Shown one piece after another: positions 1 to 6,596 of a DNA stretch of 64,000 nt. Made by a program: the position numbers and the translations under genes. Origin of the DNA: Clostridiales bacterium (GTDB lineage Bacteria > Bacillota > Clostridia > Oscillospirales > Oscillospiraceae); the NCBI GenBank assembly GCA_029008095.1, contig JAQXJB010000001.1:1-64000 (forward strand), in the 5' to 3' direction. Below the pieces are notes generated by a model. It was not told the origin of the DNA and did no database searches. It worked only from the letters and a program-made list of their open reading frames with translations. How positions within the stretch are numbered: the first letter of the stretch is position 1; every line of letters begins with the position of its first letter.

Positions 1-127
1 TGCCTTTGGAAAGGTCCCTCTTTGTGGTAAGAGACTTGGCGGAGGAAAGCACCCGCTTCGTCTCAAAATCATATATTACGGCGTCCGTATAGGTTCCGCC
101 GGTATCTATTCCTATTCCTATTTTCAT
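1..127 (-). CDS. hydantoinase/oxoprolinase family protein, N-terminal fragment
   Basis: Only the first 42 codons are inside the window; the gene runs off the left edge. The translation begins MKIGIGIDTGGTYTDAVIYD, the N-terminal actin-like nucleotide-binding segment (GIDTGGTxTDAV) of the HyuA/5-oxoprolinase/acetone carboxylase group. The ATG at 127 is preceded by a GAAGGAGACG ribosome-binding site at good spacing, so the start is secure. These enzymes hydrolyse or carboxylate cyclic amides or ketones in an ATP-dependent way, but the substrate cannot be inferred from this fragment. Confidence 0.8.
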   Translation of the reverse strand, partial: MKIGIGIDTGGTYTDAVIYDFETKRVLSSAKSLTTKRDLSKG

Positions 128-669
128 ATGTTCGTCTCCTTCAAAGGCTCAGGCTGTAAGCGAGAATGATCAATAGCTTCAAGCGATTTTATCACAGCCA
201 AACGGAACGGTCAATCGTCTGTAACGCCATTCAGCGACCATTTTTGACTGATATGCAATGAAAGCGCCAATTTCCTTCATGGCGCCAAAGAAACAGATAA
301 TACTTATGTAAATTTCATATTTCCGTCTTTATTCACAAAAGAATGAATTCTTCGCCGGAGTTTTCCCCTTTTTAAAAACGGCTAACTACGGAGTTTTTCA
401 CATTTTCCACAGAGTTTTCCACAGAGTTGTGCATATTCAAGGCTATAAAAATATTCGTTTTTGGGGGTTAACATAATATTGCTATCTTATGCCTGCCTCC
501 GTCCGCCTTCATGCCCCCAAAAAAAACGAAGAGGAATTTTTTCCTTCGTGTTAATATTTATGAGGCCATGTATAATATGCCTGCGGCACCTCGCGGAAAT
601 TTTGTTCTTTATCTTTATTCCGCGGTATGGTAATATGTCTTTATCAATCATGACAAAGGAGAATACACC
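128..669. other. long intergenic region with DnaA-box-like tandem repeat and leader hairpins
   Basis: No convincing gene here; the 70-codon ORF at 461-673 lacks a ribosome-binding site and family resemblance. Visible structure: a small inverted repeat GCGCCA/TGGCGC (264-285); the 12-bp unit TTTTCCACAGAG in exact tandem (403-414, 415-426), one mismatch from the DnaA box TTATCCACA; an imperfect inverted repeat TTCGTTTTTGGGGG (452-465) against 513-529; hairpin ACGAA-GGAA/TTCC-TTCGT (526-549); hairpin CGCGGAA/TTCCGCG (592-624) shortly before the Dabb gene. The last ones may be in the 5' leader of the gene at 670. Confidence 0.5.
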
Positions 670-972
670 ATGATAAAGCACGTTATTATGTTCAAGTTCA
701 AGGAAGAATACGACGGCAGGAGCAAGGCCGAGAATATTGCCATCGCCGCCGACATGTCCCGCAGCCTTATGGGCAAGATCCCCACTCTCAGGTCCAGCGC
801 TACCAATCTCAACTGCGTCCCCGGCCCCATCAACTACGACATGGTCATCGAGCTTACCTTCGACGACTTGGCCGGCATGGGCGAATTCCACGTTCATCCC
901 CTGCACATGGAGCTGGTCAAGCACCTGGACTCCTGCTGTGAGGCTCTCTCCGCCGTTGATTACGAGTTCTGA
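670..972 (+). CDS. Dabb (stress-responsive alpha/beta barrel) domain protein
   Basis: 100-aa protein with the Dabb-family layout: MIKHVIMFKFK at the N terminus, a central P-x-NYDMVIELTF strand, and a FHVHPLHMEL segment. Dabb proteins are small dimeric ferredoxin-like barrels; no catalytic activity can be assigned. The start has a clear AAAGGAGA ribosome-binding site 7 nt upstream. The next gene starts 3 nt after the stop, so the two are probably co-transcribed. The leader upstream holds several inverted repeats. Confidence 0.8.
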   Translation: MIKHVIMFKFKEEYDGRSKAENIAIAADMSRSLMGKIPTLRSSATNLNCVPGPINYDMVIELTFDDLAGMGEFHVHPLHMELVKHLDSCCEALSAVDYEF

Positions 973-975
973 GAA

Positions 976-1446
976 ATGACCAAAACCAATGTTATGCGCC
1001 TTCTGGAGCAGGAGGACATCCCCTTCCGCACGGCGGAGTATGAGTACGACGAGACCGACCTCAGCGGCGGACACGCGGCGGACAGCATCGGCATGCCCCG
1101 TGAGCAGGTGTTCAAGACCCTCGTTACCCGGTCGGGCAAGGGCGGCATTTACGTTTTCTGCATCCCCGTCTGCGATGAGCTGGACTTAAAAAAGGCCGCC
1201 AGAGCCTGCGGAGAGAAAAGCATTGAAATGCTCCACGTCAAGGAGCTTTTAGGCGTCACGGGCTACATCCGGGGCGGATGCTCCCCCATCGGCATGAAGA
1301 AAAGATTTCCCACATTCATAGACGAAACGGCCGTACTCTTCGACGAGATAGCCGTAAGCGCCGGTATGCGGGGCGAGCAGGTCATACTCGCACCGGACGC
1401 GCTGGGCGGATATGTGAGCGCTGAATTTGTGGATTTGACAGTATAG
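976..1446 (+). CDS. ybaK: YbaK/EbsC-type Cys-tRNA(Pro) deacylase
   Basis: 156-aa single-domain protein of the YbaK/ProX editing family. Diagnostic segments are VFKTLV (45-50), carrying the conserved lysine, and the GYIRGGCSPIG loop (96-106). Members hydrolyse tRNA(Pro) mischarged with cysteine in trans. The ProRS in this window (16222-17658) is of the archaeal type, which lacks the built-in editing insertion, so a free-standing deacylase is functionally sensible (inference). It follows the Dabb gene by 3 nt and is closed by a hairpin at 1451-1482. Confidence 0.88.
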   Translation: MTKTNVMRLLEQEDIPFRTAEYEYDETDLSGGHAADSIGMPREQVFKTLVTRSGKGGIYVFCIPVCDELDLKKAARACGEKSIEMLHVKELLGVTGYIRGGCSPIGMKKRFPTFIDETAVLFDEIAVSAGMRGEQVILAPDALGGYVSAEFVDLTV

Positions 1447-1450
1447 CAAT

Positions 1451-1482
1451 AACGCCCCTGACGCATAAGCGTCGGGGGCGTT
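1451..1482. terminator. bidirectional hairpin terminator
   Basis: 14-bp stem AACGCCCCTGACGC / GCGTCGGGGGCGTT (one mismatch) around ATAA, between convergent ybaK and the DUF134 gene. The T-tract is short on either side. Confidence 0.65.
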
Positions 1483-1487
1483 AAGCC

Positions 1488-1895
1488 TTATTTATCCGTT
1501 TTTCCGCATTCGCAGCGTTCCCTGCGGCAGCTAAGCTCACCGTTCTCGCAGCGCTTGCCGCCGCATCTGCGCCGGGCGCAGTCCTTCCCGCAGCATTTAT
1601 GGGCGTTGGGGCAAACGTCATAAGCGCCGCCGCTGATGACCAGCCGCTTACCCTCCACGATGGCCTCTGCCAGCTTTCCGCGAGCGGTATCATAGATAGC
1701 CTGAACAGTGGTGCGGGCCACATTCATCTGCCGGGCGCAATCCTCCTGGGAATAACCAAGCCTGTCGATGAGCCTTATGGTCTCATACTCATCCACAGTG
1801 AGTTCCACAGCCGCGCCGCACTCCTTCCCCGAGGGGATAAATTCACTTGTTCGCGGCAGCTCGCATATGCGCCGGCGCTTGGTGGGACGAGCCAT
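1488..1895 (-). CDS. DUF134 (UPF0251) family DNA-binding protein
   Basis: 135-aa protein starting MARPTKRRRI, the family signature, with a sigma-70 region-4-like helix-turn-helix at about 33-70 (DEYETIRLIDRLGYSQEDCA). The C-terminal 40 residues carry nine cysteines (95, 101, 102, 106, 111, 116, 123, 128, 130), suggesting a metal or Fe-S site. I chose the ATG at 1895 over an upstream ATG at 1979 because it has an AGAGG site and the promoter lies between them. DUF134 proteins often sit near NifX/NifB-type proteins; one is 4 kb away here (5906). Probably a transcription regulator. Confidence 0.85.
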   Translation of the reverse strand: MARPTKRRRICELPRTSEFIPSGKECGAAVELTVDEYETIRLIDRLGYSQEDCARQMNVARTTVQAIYDTARGKLAEAIVEGKRLVISGGAYDVCPNAHKCCGKDCARRRCGGKRCENGELSCRRERCECGKTDK

Positions 1896-1931
1896 TGCGG
1901 AAAGACCTCTTTTCGTTTCTGTGTTTTTTAC

Positions 1932-1960
1932 ATTATATTGCTTTTTGTGGTTCAGGTCAA
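1932..1960 (-). promoter_or_regulatory. sigma-A type promoter for DUF134 gene
   Basis: On the minus strand TTGACC, 17-nt spacer, TATAAT (perfect -10), about 40 nt upstream of the ATG at 1895. Confidence 0.8.
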
Positions 1961-1975
1961 GGATGGATAGGCTTT

Positions 1976-2491
1976 TCACGATCTCAGCAGCCGCTCCCGT
2001 TCCTTATAATCCGGGAGGACGCTTTCAATAAAGGCATAAAACTCACGCCCGTGGTTTTTATAGCGGATATGAGCCAGCTCGTGAACAACGACGTAATCCA
2101 CCGCCGCCTCGGGATAGCGCATGAGCCGCCAGGAAAAGCAAAGGCTGTTCTGTCCGCTGCAGCTTCCGAAGCGCGTCCGCGCCCCGGTTATCTTCACGCC
2201 GCTGGGCGAGACGCCCATCACAGCGGCGTATTTCGCCACCTTACCCGGCAGTACGGCTTTGGCTTCGGCAATATACCGCTCCCGCTCCTCCGCCGTTGGC
2301 TCGGGATATTTTTCCCTGCGTTCGCTCTGGCGGACAATCGCCTTTTCCAGCCACGCCTCATGGGCGGCCACAAAGCGCTCAATCTCTCCGCTGCCTGCCC
2401 TTTTGGGCGCGCGGACTATGACCTCGCCCTCCCTGCTGACCTCAAGAGCCAGCGTTTTTCGGTTGGAGCGTATCAGCTTATATTCACGCAC
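1976..2491 (-). CDS. YgjP-like metal-dependent hydrolase (WLM/SprT-type)
   Basis: 171-aa protein with the zincin motif HELAH (137-141) and third ligand His147 (HELAHIRYKNH), preceded by the TRFGSCS segment typical of YgjP/DUF45 proteins. I prefer the GTG start at 2491: it follows a GAGAGGTG site and gives the usual family N terminus MREYKLIRSNRKT, whereas the ATG at 2521 adds ten unsupported residues. Predicted zinc peptidase; its substrate is unknown. Separate promoter from the DUF134 gene downstream. Confidence 0.83.
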   Translation of the reverse strand: MREYKLIRSNRKTLALEVSREGEVIVRAPKRAGSGEIERFVAAHEAWLEKAIVRQSERREKYPEPTAEERERYIAEAKAVLPGKVAKYAAVMGVSPSGVKITGARTRFGSCSGQNSLCFSWRLMRYPEAAVDYVVVHELAHIRYKNHGREFYAFIESVLPDYKERERLLRS

Positions 2492-2665
2492 GGCATTCAC
2501 CTCTCGGCTAAAATTTATCATTCCGCACCAAAAAGGTCAATATACCGTGTCTGCTTTTCTTTCGCACAAAAGGCTTTACCTTATTCCGAAAGTTGATTTA
2601 GACATAGTTTTATGATACTATAACGAATAAAGATATTTTAATTTTCCCACTCAAGGAGGCGCCCT

Positions 2666-2968
2666 ATGATAGAGCTGACAATAAAAGTTGAGCATATAAA
2701 TTATGAGGACCTTGCCGACCTGCTGCTCCCAATGCTGATGGAGCAGGTGCCGAAGGAGGGGCTTGCCGGCTATCTTCTGCGCTCGCCGGACAAGACCGAG
2801 GCTCTTGTGAAAGAGCTTTTGAGCCGTATGCCCCAGTCCCAGCGGGACGAGCTGCTGGTGAAATATATCAATCATAACAGCGGCAAGGCTATGGACAAGC
2901 TTGAGGACATGGCCGCCAAGAACGGAGTTTCCATAAAGCTCAGAGATATTTCCGCAAAAACTCTCTGA
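2666..2968 (+). CDS. conserved-looking hypothetical protein
   Basis: 100-aa, acidic, mostly helical protein with a good CAAGGAGG site before its ATG. No family recognised and no transmembrane segment or metal motif seen. A QSQRDELLVKYINHNSGK stretch sits in the centre. Its 3' end overlaps the convergent gene at 2940 by 29 bp, so one stop region is shared. Confidence 0.6.
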   Translation: MIELTIKVEHINYEDLADLLLPMLMEQVPKEGLAGYLLRSPDKTEALVKELLSRMPQSQRDELLVKYINHNSGKAMDKLEDMAAKNGVSIKLRDISAKTL

Positions 2969-3581
2969 CGCTGGGCGAAACATAGGGCAGAACGATTCGC
3001 TCCACCGCTGTTTTTCTGAGCAGCTCCACCTTGCGGCCTACTGTCTCCGCGTCGTCATAAAGCACCGCCCCGGCCGGAGAGAGCATATATTTGCAGCCCA
3101 GCTCCGGCGAAAAGGCTCTGCATTGGGCGGATGCCGAGAATATTTCAAGCTGCTTCGCGCTTATGGGCACGCCGTTTCCGCTCCGGCAAGGCAGGGCAAA
3201 ATATTCCCGGCAAGGCTCGATAAACGCGGTGCTTTCGCAGGCAAAGCGCTGGGCGAGGCTGCCGCCTGATAGGGCGGTGGAGGCCGGGATATACAGCTTG
3301 TACCCCAATTTCCCAATATGCACCGGAGCGCTGGGGAAGTACAGCACCTCGCTTATATTCAGCCTGCGGCACTCGGCGGCGATATCCGCCCTGAGCGGCT
3401 CCGTATTCTCTCCCAACCCGCCGAAAACGGCCATCATGCTTCCCTTGGGAAGCGTGGGCAGCGGACTGCGCCACAGTCTGCCGTCACCGCCGATACACCA
3501 TGCCGCGCAGGCTATTCTCAGCCCATGCCGCCGGGCCTCGCCGATTTCCTCCGGGCGGCAGAGCAGTATCAATTCGGACAT
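2940..3581 (-). CDS. hypothetical protein
   Basis: 213 aa. I chose the ATG at 3581 (MSELILLCRPEEIG) because GAAAGGAAAGG lies just upstream; the longer ORF from 3596 would begin inside that site. The protein has alternating hydrophobic strands, several cysteines and a C-terminal basic end (REFLRKYL). No recognised domain. Overlaps the convergent gene 2666-2968 by 29 bp. Confidence 0.55.
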   Translation of the reverse strand: MSELILLCRPEEIGEARRHGLRIACAAWCIGGDGRLWRSPLPTLPKGSMMAVFGGLGENTEPLRADIAAECRRLNISEVLYFPSAPVHIGKLGYKLYIPASTALSGGSLAQRFACESTAFIEPCREYFALPCRSGNGVPISAKQLEIFSASAQCRAFSPELGCKYMLSPAGAVLYDDAETVGRKVELLRKTAVERIVLPYVSPSVREFLRKYL

Positions 3582-3609
3582 TGCCTTTCCTTTCAAATGA
3601 TGTTATAAT
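3581..3609 (+). promoter_or_regulatory. probable promoter for yqeG
   Basis: TTGCCT, 17-nt spacer, TATAAT, overlapping the start of the divergent gene. About 105 nt of leader would precede the yqeG ATG. Confidence 0.55.
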
Positions 3610-3636
3610 ACCATAGCGGCAAAGCCGTTATGGTAT
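3608..3636 (+). other. leader hairpin upstream of yqeG
   Basis: ATACCATAGCGGC / GCCGTTATGGTAT, 13-bp stem with one G-T pair and an AAA loop, right after the proposed -10 element. It lacks a T-tract, so it is more likely an operator or a 5'-end stabilising hairpin than a terminator. Confidence 0.5.
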
Positions 3637-3715
3637 TCCCGCAAGGGACGAGCAAAGCGGCTTAAATCCTATAACACCGCATTACATAATACGAACCGAC
3701 TAACGGAGTTATGAT

Positions 3716-4213
3716 ATGGGATTTTCTATCATTCCCCGCGTCCGCATAGACAGCGTGCTCCAGCTTACGCCGGAGTATCTCCTTTCCCGGGGGATAACGC
3801 TGCTGATGCTGGATCTTGACAACACTCTGGCCCCCTATTCCGGCAGCAAGCCCTCCGAGGAGCTTTTCCTCTGGAAGGAGCGCATGAACAGCGCCGGGGT
3901 CACGCTCTTTATCGTTTCCAACACCCGCACCGACAGAGCGATGAAATTCGCCGCCCTTTGGGAGGTGCCTTACGTCAACGCTGCCCGCAAGCCCCGCTCC
4001 GAGGGCATAAACAAGGCTCTGGCACAGACCGGAAAGACCTCCGGCGAGGCAGCCCTCGCGGGCGATCAGCTTTTCACCGACGTTTTAGGGGCTAATCTTG
4101 CCGGACTCTGCTCCATAGTTGTGGAGCCTATCGAGCTGAAAAATCTTTTTTATATTCTGCGTTACGGCATAGAAGTACCCTTCCGCATATGCCGCAGAAA
4201 GGAGAAATTTTAA
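3716..4213 (+). CDS. YqeG family HAD IIIA-type phosphatase
   Basis: 165 aa with the HAD nucleophile motif DLDNT (Asp33, Asp35), the motif-II stretch FIVSNTR, and the GDQLFTDVLGAN motif with the second aspartate pair. Length and order match the YqeG/PGP phosphatase family. Some relatives dephosphorylate phosphatidylglycerophosphate, others are uncharacterised; the substrate is not assigned here. The stop is 1 nt from the Xaa-Pro peptidase start, and the three genes to 5794 form a probable operon. Confidence 0.85.
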   Translation: MGFSIIPRVRIDSVLQLTPEYLLSRGITLLMLDLDNTLAPYSGSKPSEELFLWKERMNSAGVTLFIVSNTRTDRAMKFAALWEVPYVNAARKPRSEGINKALAQTGKTSGEAALAGDQLFTDVLGANLAGLCSIVVEPIELKNLFYILRYGIEVPFRICRRKEKF

Positions 4214-4214
4214 T

Positions 4215-5282
4215 ATGAACAATCTTGAAAGAATCAAAGCCGCTCTGAGCGAACATGAGCTTGACGCAATGCTCATCACCGGCATGAGCACCCGCCGCTA
4301 CGCCACCGGCTTTCCCTCCTCCGCAGGCGCGGTCATAGTCACCAAGGGAGGAGCATATTTCTTCGTGGACTCCCGCTACATCGAGGCCGCCACAAACAAG
4401 ATAACCGGCGCGGACGTGGAAATGGTCACCGAAAAGGAGACCTACGAGGTAAAGCTCAACCGCGTCATCGCCGAGCACGGCGTAAAGACTCTCGGCATTG
4501 AGGAAGAAAACATGAGCTACGCCGATTTCATGCGCTTCAATGAGAAGCTCAACGCCAAGCTCGTTCCCGCTCAGAAGCTGCTCATAAAGCTCCGCGCCAG
4601 CAAGACCGAGGCCGAGCTGGATAAGCTCATCGCCGCTCAGCGTATCGCCGAGAAGGCTCTGGAGGAGGTTCTCCCCCTCATCAAGCCCGGCGTGACCGAG
4701 CGTGAGATAGCTTCTGAGCTGACCAGCCGCATGCGCCGTCTGGGCGCCTACGGCAATTCCTTCGACCCCATCGTTGTCACCGGCATTAACAGCAGCATGC
4801 CCCACGGCGTTCCCGGCGACACTCAGGTGAAGGACGGCGATTTTCTCACGATGGACTTTGGCTGCGTGCTGGACGGCTATGTTTCCGACATGACCCGTAC
4901 CGTCGCCGTGGGTCACGCCACCGACGAAATGAAGAAGGTATACAACACTGTTCTTGAGGCTCAGCTTGCCGGTATCGCCGCCGCAAAGGCAGGCGTACCC
5001 GGCTGCGAGATAGACGGCGCAGCCAGAAAGGTCATCACCGACGCGGGCTACGGCGAATACTTCGGCCACGGCTTCGGTCACAGCCTCGGCATGGACGTTC
5101 ATGAAGCCCCCAATGCCAACCCCTCCAACAAGGAGCCCATGCCCCTCGGCGCGGTAGTATCCGCGGAGCCCGGCATCTATCTGCCCGGCCGCTTTGGTGT
5201 TCGCATTGAGGACGTTATCTATCTCCGCGAAAATGACTGCGTAGACATTACCAAGTCTCCCAAGGAGCTGATCATACTGTGA
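4215..5282 (+). CDS. M24B Xaa-Pro aminopeptidase/dipeptidase
   Basis: 355 aa: N-terminal creatinase-like domain (about 1-125) and a pita-bread metallopeptidase domain. The five metal ligands are in place: Asp214 and Asp225 (MDFG, SDMTRT), His289 (GHGFGHS), Glu318 (SAEPG) and Glu332 (RIEDV). Such enzymes remove N-terminal residues or cleave dipeptides before proline in the cytosol with Mn or Co. AAAGGAGA precedes the ATG. The 3' end overlaps the GNAT start. Confidence 0.9.
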   Translation: MNNLERIKAALSEHELDAMLITGMSTRRYATGFPSSAGAVIVTKGGAYFFVDSRYIEAATNKITGADVEMVTEKETYEVKLNRVIAEHGVKTLGIEEENMSYADFMRFNEKLNAKLVPAQKLLIKLRASKTEAELDKLIAAQRIAEKALEEVLPLIKPGVTEREIASELTSRMRRLGAYGNSFDPIVVTGINSSMPHGVPGDTQVKDGDFLTMDFGCVLDGYVSDMTRTVAVGHATDEMKKVYNTVLEAQLAGIAAAKAGVPGCEIDGAARKVITDAGYGEYFGHGFGHSLGMDVHEAPNANPSNKEPMPLGAVVSAEPGIYLPGRFGVRIEDVIYLRENDCVDITKSPKELIIL

Positions 5283-5794
5283 TCAGAAAAGCTACCGCCG
5301 CCGACCTTCCCGACGTCGCCGGAATATACGACGCGGTAACCGCTCTTGAGTCCGTGAGCAAAATAACTGGCTGGAAAAGAGGCATATACCCCACTGGGCT
5401 GGACGCTATGGAATCCCTTGAAAAAGGACATCTTTTCGTGATGGAAAAGGACGGCTATATCGTCGCCACCGGGCGCATCAATCAGGAGCAGCAGCCCGAA
5501 TACGCTCTCGTTGACTGGCAGGACAAAGCTCCGGACGAGAAGGTGATGGTGCTGCACACTCTCTGCGTCGACCCCAACTTCGGCGGTAGGGGCTATGCGA
5601 AAGAATTTCTGCGGTTCTACGAAGACTATGCCCGGGAAAACGGCTGCACCTGCCTGCGTATAGACACCAACGCCATCAACACACGCGCCCGTGCCATGTA
5701 CGCCAAGCTCGGTTACCGGGAGGCGGGCATCGTGACCTGTACCTTTAACGGTCTGGATAATATCGACCTGGTAATGCTCGAAAAGAGCCTGTAA
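5279..5794 (+). CDS. GNAT family N-acetyltransferase
   Basis: 171 aa, starting at a GTG that overlaps the peptidase stop by 4 nt (GTGA), typical of translational coupling. The acetyl-CoA binding segment is visible as VLHTLCVDPNFGGRGYAKEF (V/I-hydrophobic-x-GxGxA type, here G-GRGYA). A C-terminal region with RAMYAKLGYREAG is standard for the fold. The substrate is unknown. Confidence 0.85.
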   Translation: MIRKATAADLPDVAGIYDAVTALESVSKITGWKRGIYPTGLDAMESLEKGHLFVMEKDGYIVATGRINQEQQPEYALVDWQDKAPDEKVMVLHTLCVDPNFGGRGYAKEFLRFYEDYARENGCTCLRIDTNAINTRARAMYAKLGYREAGIVTCTFNGLDNIDLVMLEKSL

Positions 5795-5840
5795 CGTGGC
5801 GTTTCATGCCAATCGATGAAAGCTTTTACCTATTATATTA

Positions 5841-5869
5841 TTGACATATGTCATTTATCGGTGTATACT
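5841..5869 (+). promoter_or_regulatory. strong promoter with palindrome over the -35
   Basis: TTGACA, 17-nt spacer, TATACT. The -35 overlaps a perfect 12-bp palindrome TGACATATGTCA (5842-5853), a candidate operator for the NifX-like gene downstream. Confidence 0.8.
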
Positions 5870-5905
5870 GAATATATCAAATCATTCTTGGAGGCACAGC
5901 TTAAA

Positions 5906-6310
5906 ATGAAAATAGCCACTACTTACGCAAACGGAGATATCTTCCAGCATTTTGGACACTGCGAGCAGTTCAAGATATACAACGTTGAGAACAATGCCGT
6001 AGTTTCCTCTGAGGTCGTCAGCGCCATCGGCAGCGGTCACGGTGCTCTGGCCGGCTTCCTCAAGGGTCACAATGTTGACGTTCTCATCTGCGGCGGCATT
6101 GGCGGCGGCGCGCGCAACGCTCTCGACCAGGCTCATATCCGCCTGTTCCCCGGCGCGTCCGGAGACGCCGACAAATGCGTAGCCGACCTGCTCTCCGGCA
6201 ATCTGGTCTACAATCCTGACACCGTATGCAGTCACCACGGCGAAGGCCATGACTGCGGCGACCACGATTGCGGAAGCCATGACTGCGGTGACCACGGCTG
6301 CCACCATTAA
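5906..6310 (+). CDS. NifX/NifB-like dinitrogenase iron-molybdenum cofactor-binding protein
   Basis: 134 aa. Residues 1-107 form the NifX/MTH1175 fold (MKIATTYANGDIFQHFGHC, and ICGGIGGGARNAL at 61-73). Residues 108-134 are a His/Cys-rich tail of HDCGD repeats with five cysteines and eight histidines, a likely metal-binding extension. The ATG at 5906 follows TTGGAGG (5888-5894); the longer ORF from 5816 would include the promoter. No nitrogenase genes are present, so the role is likely Fe-S/metal handling rather than nitrogen fixation (inference). It ends at a strong terminator. Confidence 0.85.
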   Translation: MKIATTYANGDIFQHFGHCEQFKIYNVENNAVVSSEVVSAIGSGHGALAGFLKGHNVDVLICGGIGGGARNALDQAHIRLFPGASGDADKCVADLLSGNLVYNPDTVCSHHGEGHDCGDHDCGSHDCGDHGCHH

Positions 6311-6326
6311 TTGAACAAGCAAAAGA

Positions 6327-6354
6327 CCGGGGTTCGATTGAACCCCGGCCTTTT
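6327..6354. terminator. bidirectional intrinsic terminator
   Basis: CCGGGGTTC/GAACCCCGG stem with GATT loop, flanked by AAAAG on the left and CTTTT on the right, between convergent genes ending at 6310 and 6361. Confidence 0.9.
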
Positions 6355-6360
6355 CATTAT

Positions 6361-6588
6361 TCAAATCTCAGTAAATCCCAAGCGCTGGCGGACACCGTCG
6401 GTGACAATGTCGTAAACTATCGTGCCGTTGGCGAGGATGGACTTTTCGCAGCTCACCTCGCCGCCCTCGCAGTAGCTTCGGGCAATGGCGTCGGTATCAT
6501 CGGTATCGATCTCGCTTATAAACACATCGCGCATCTGGTTATTCGCGCACTCATTGAAAATCTCACGGATCATTTCATAGCTTTTCAT
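6361..6588 (-). CDS. small hypothetical protein
   Basis: 75 aa (MKSYEMIREIFNECANNQMR...), acidic. It lies 8 nt behind the acyl-CoA synthetase stop and uses a GAGGTG site that overlaps that stop, so the pair is coupled. I start at the ATG 6588 and not the GTG at 6600, which would be inside the site. No family recognised. Confidence 0.65.
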   Translation of the reverse strand: MKSYEMIREIFNECANNQMRDVFISEIDTDDTDAIARSYCEGGEVSCEKSILANGTIVYDIVTDGVRQRLGFTEI

Positions 6589-6596
6589 TTCGCACC

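Noticed and set aside
461-673. 70-aa plus-strand ORF overlapping the Dabb start
   Set aside because: No ribosome site at its start and it crosses leader hairpins.
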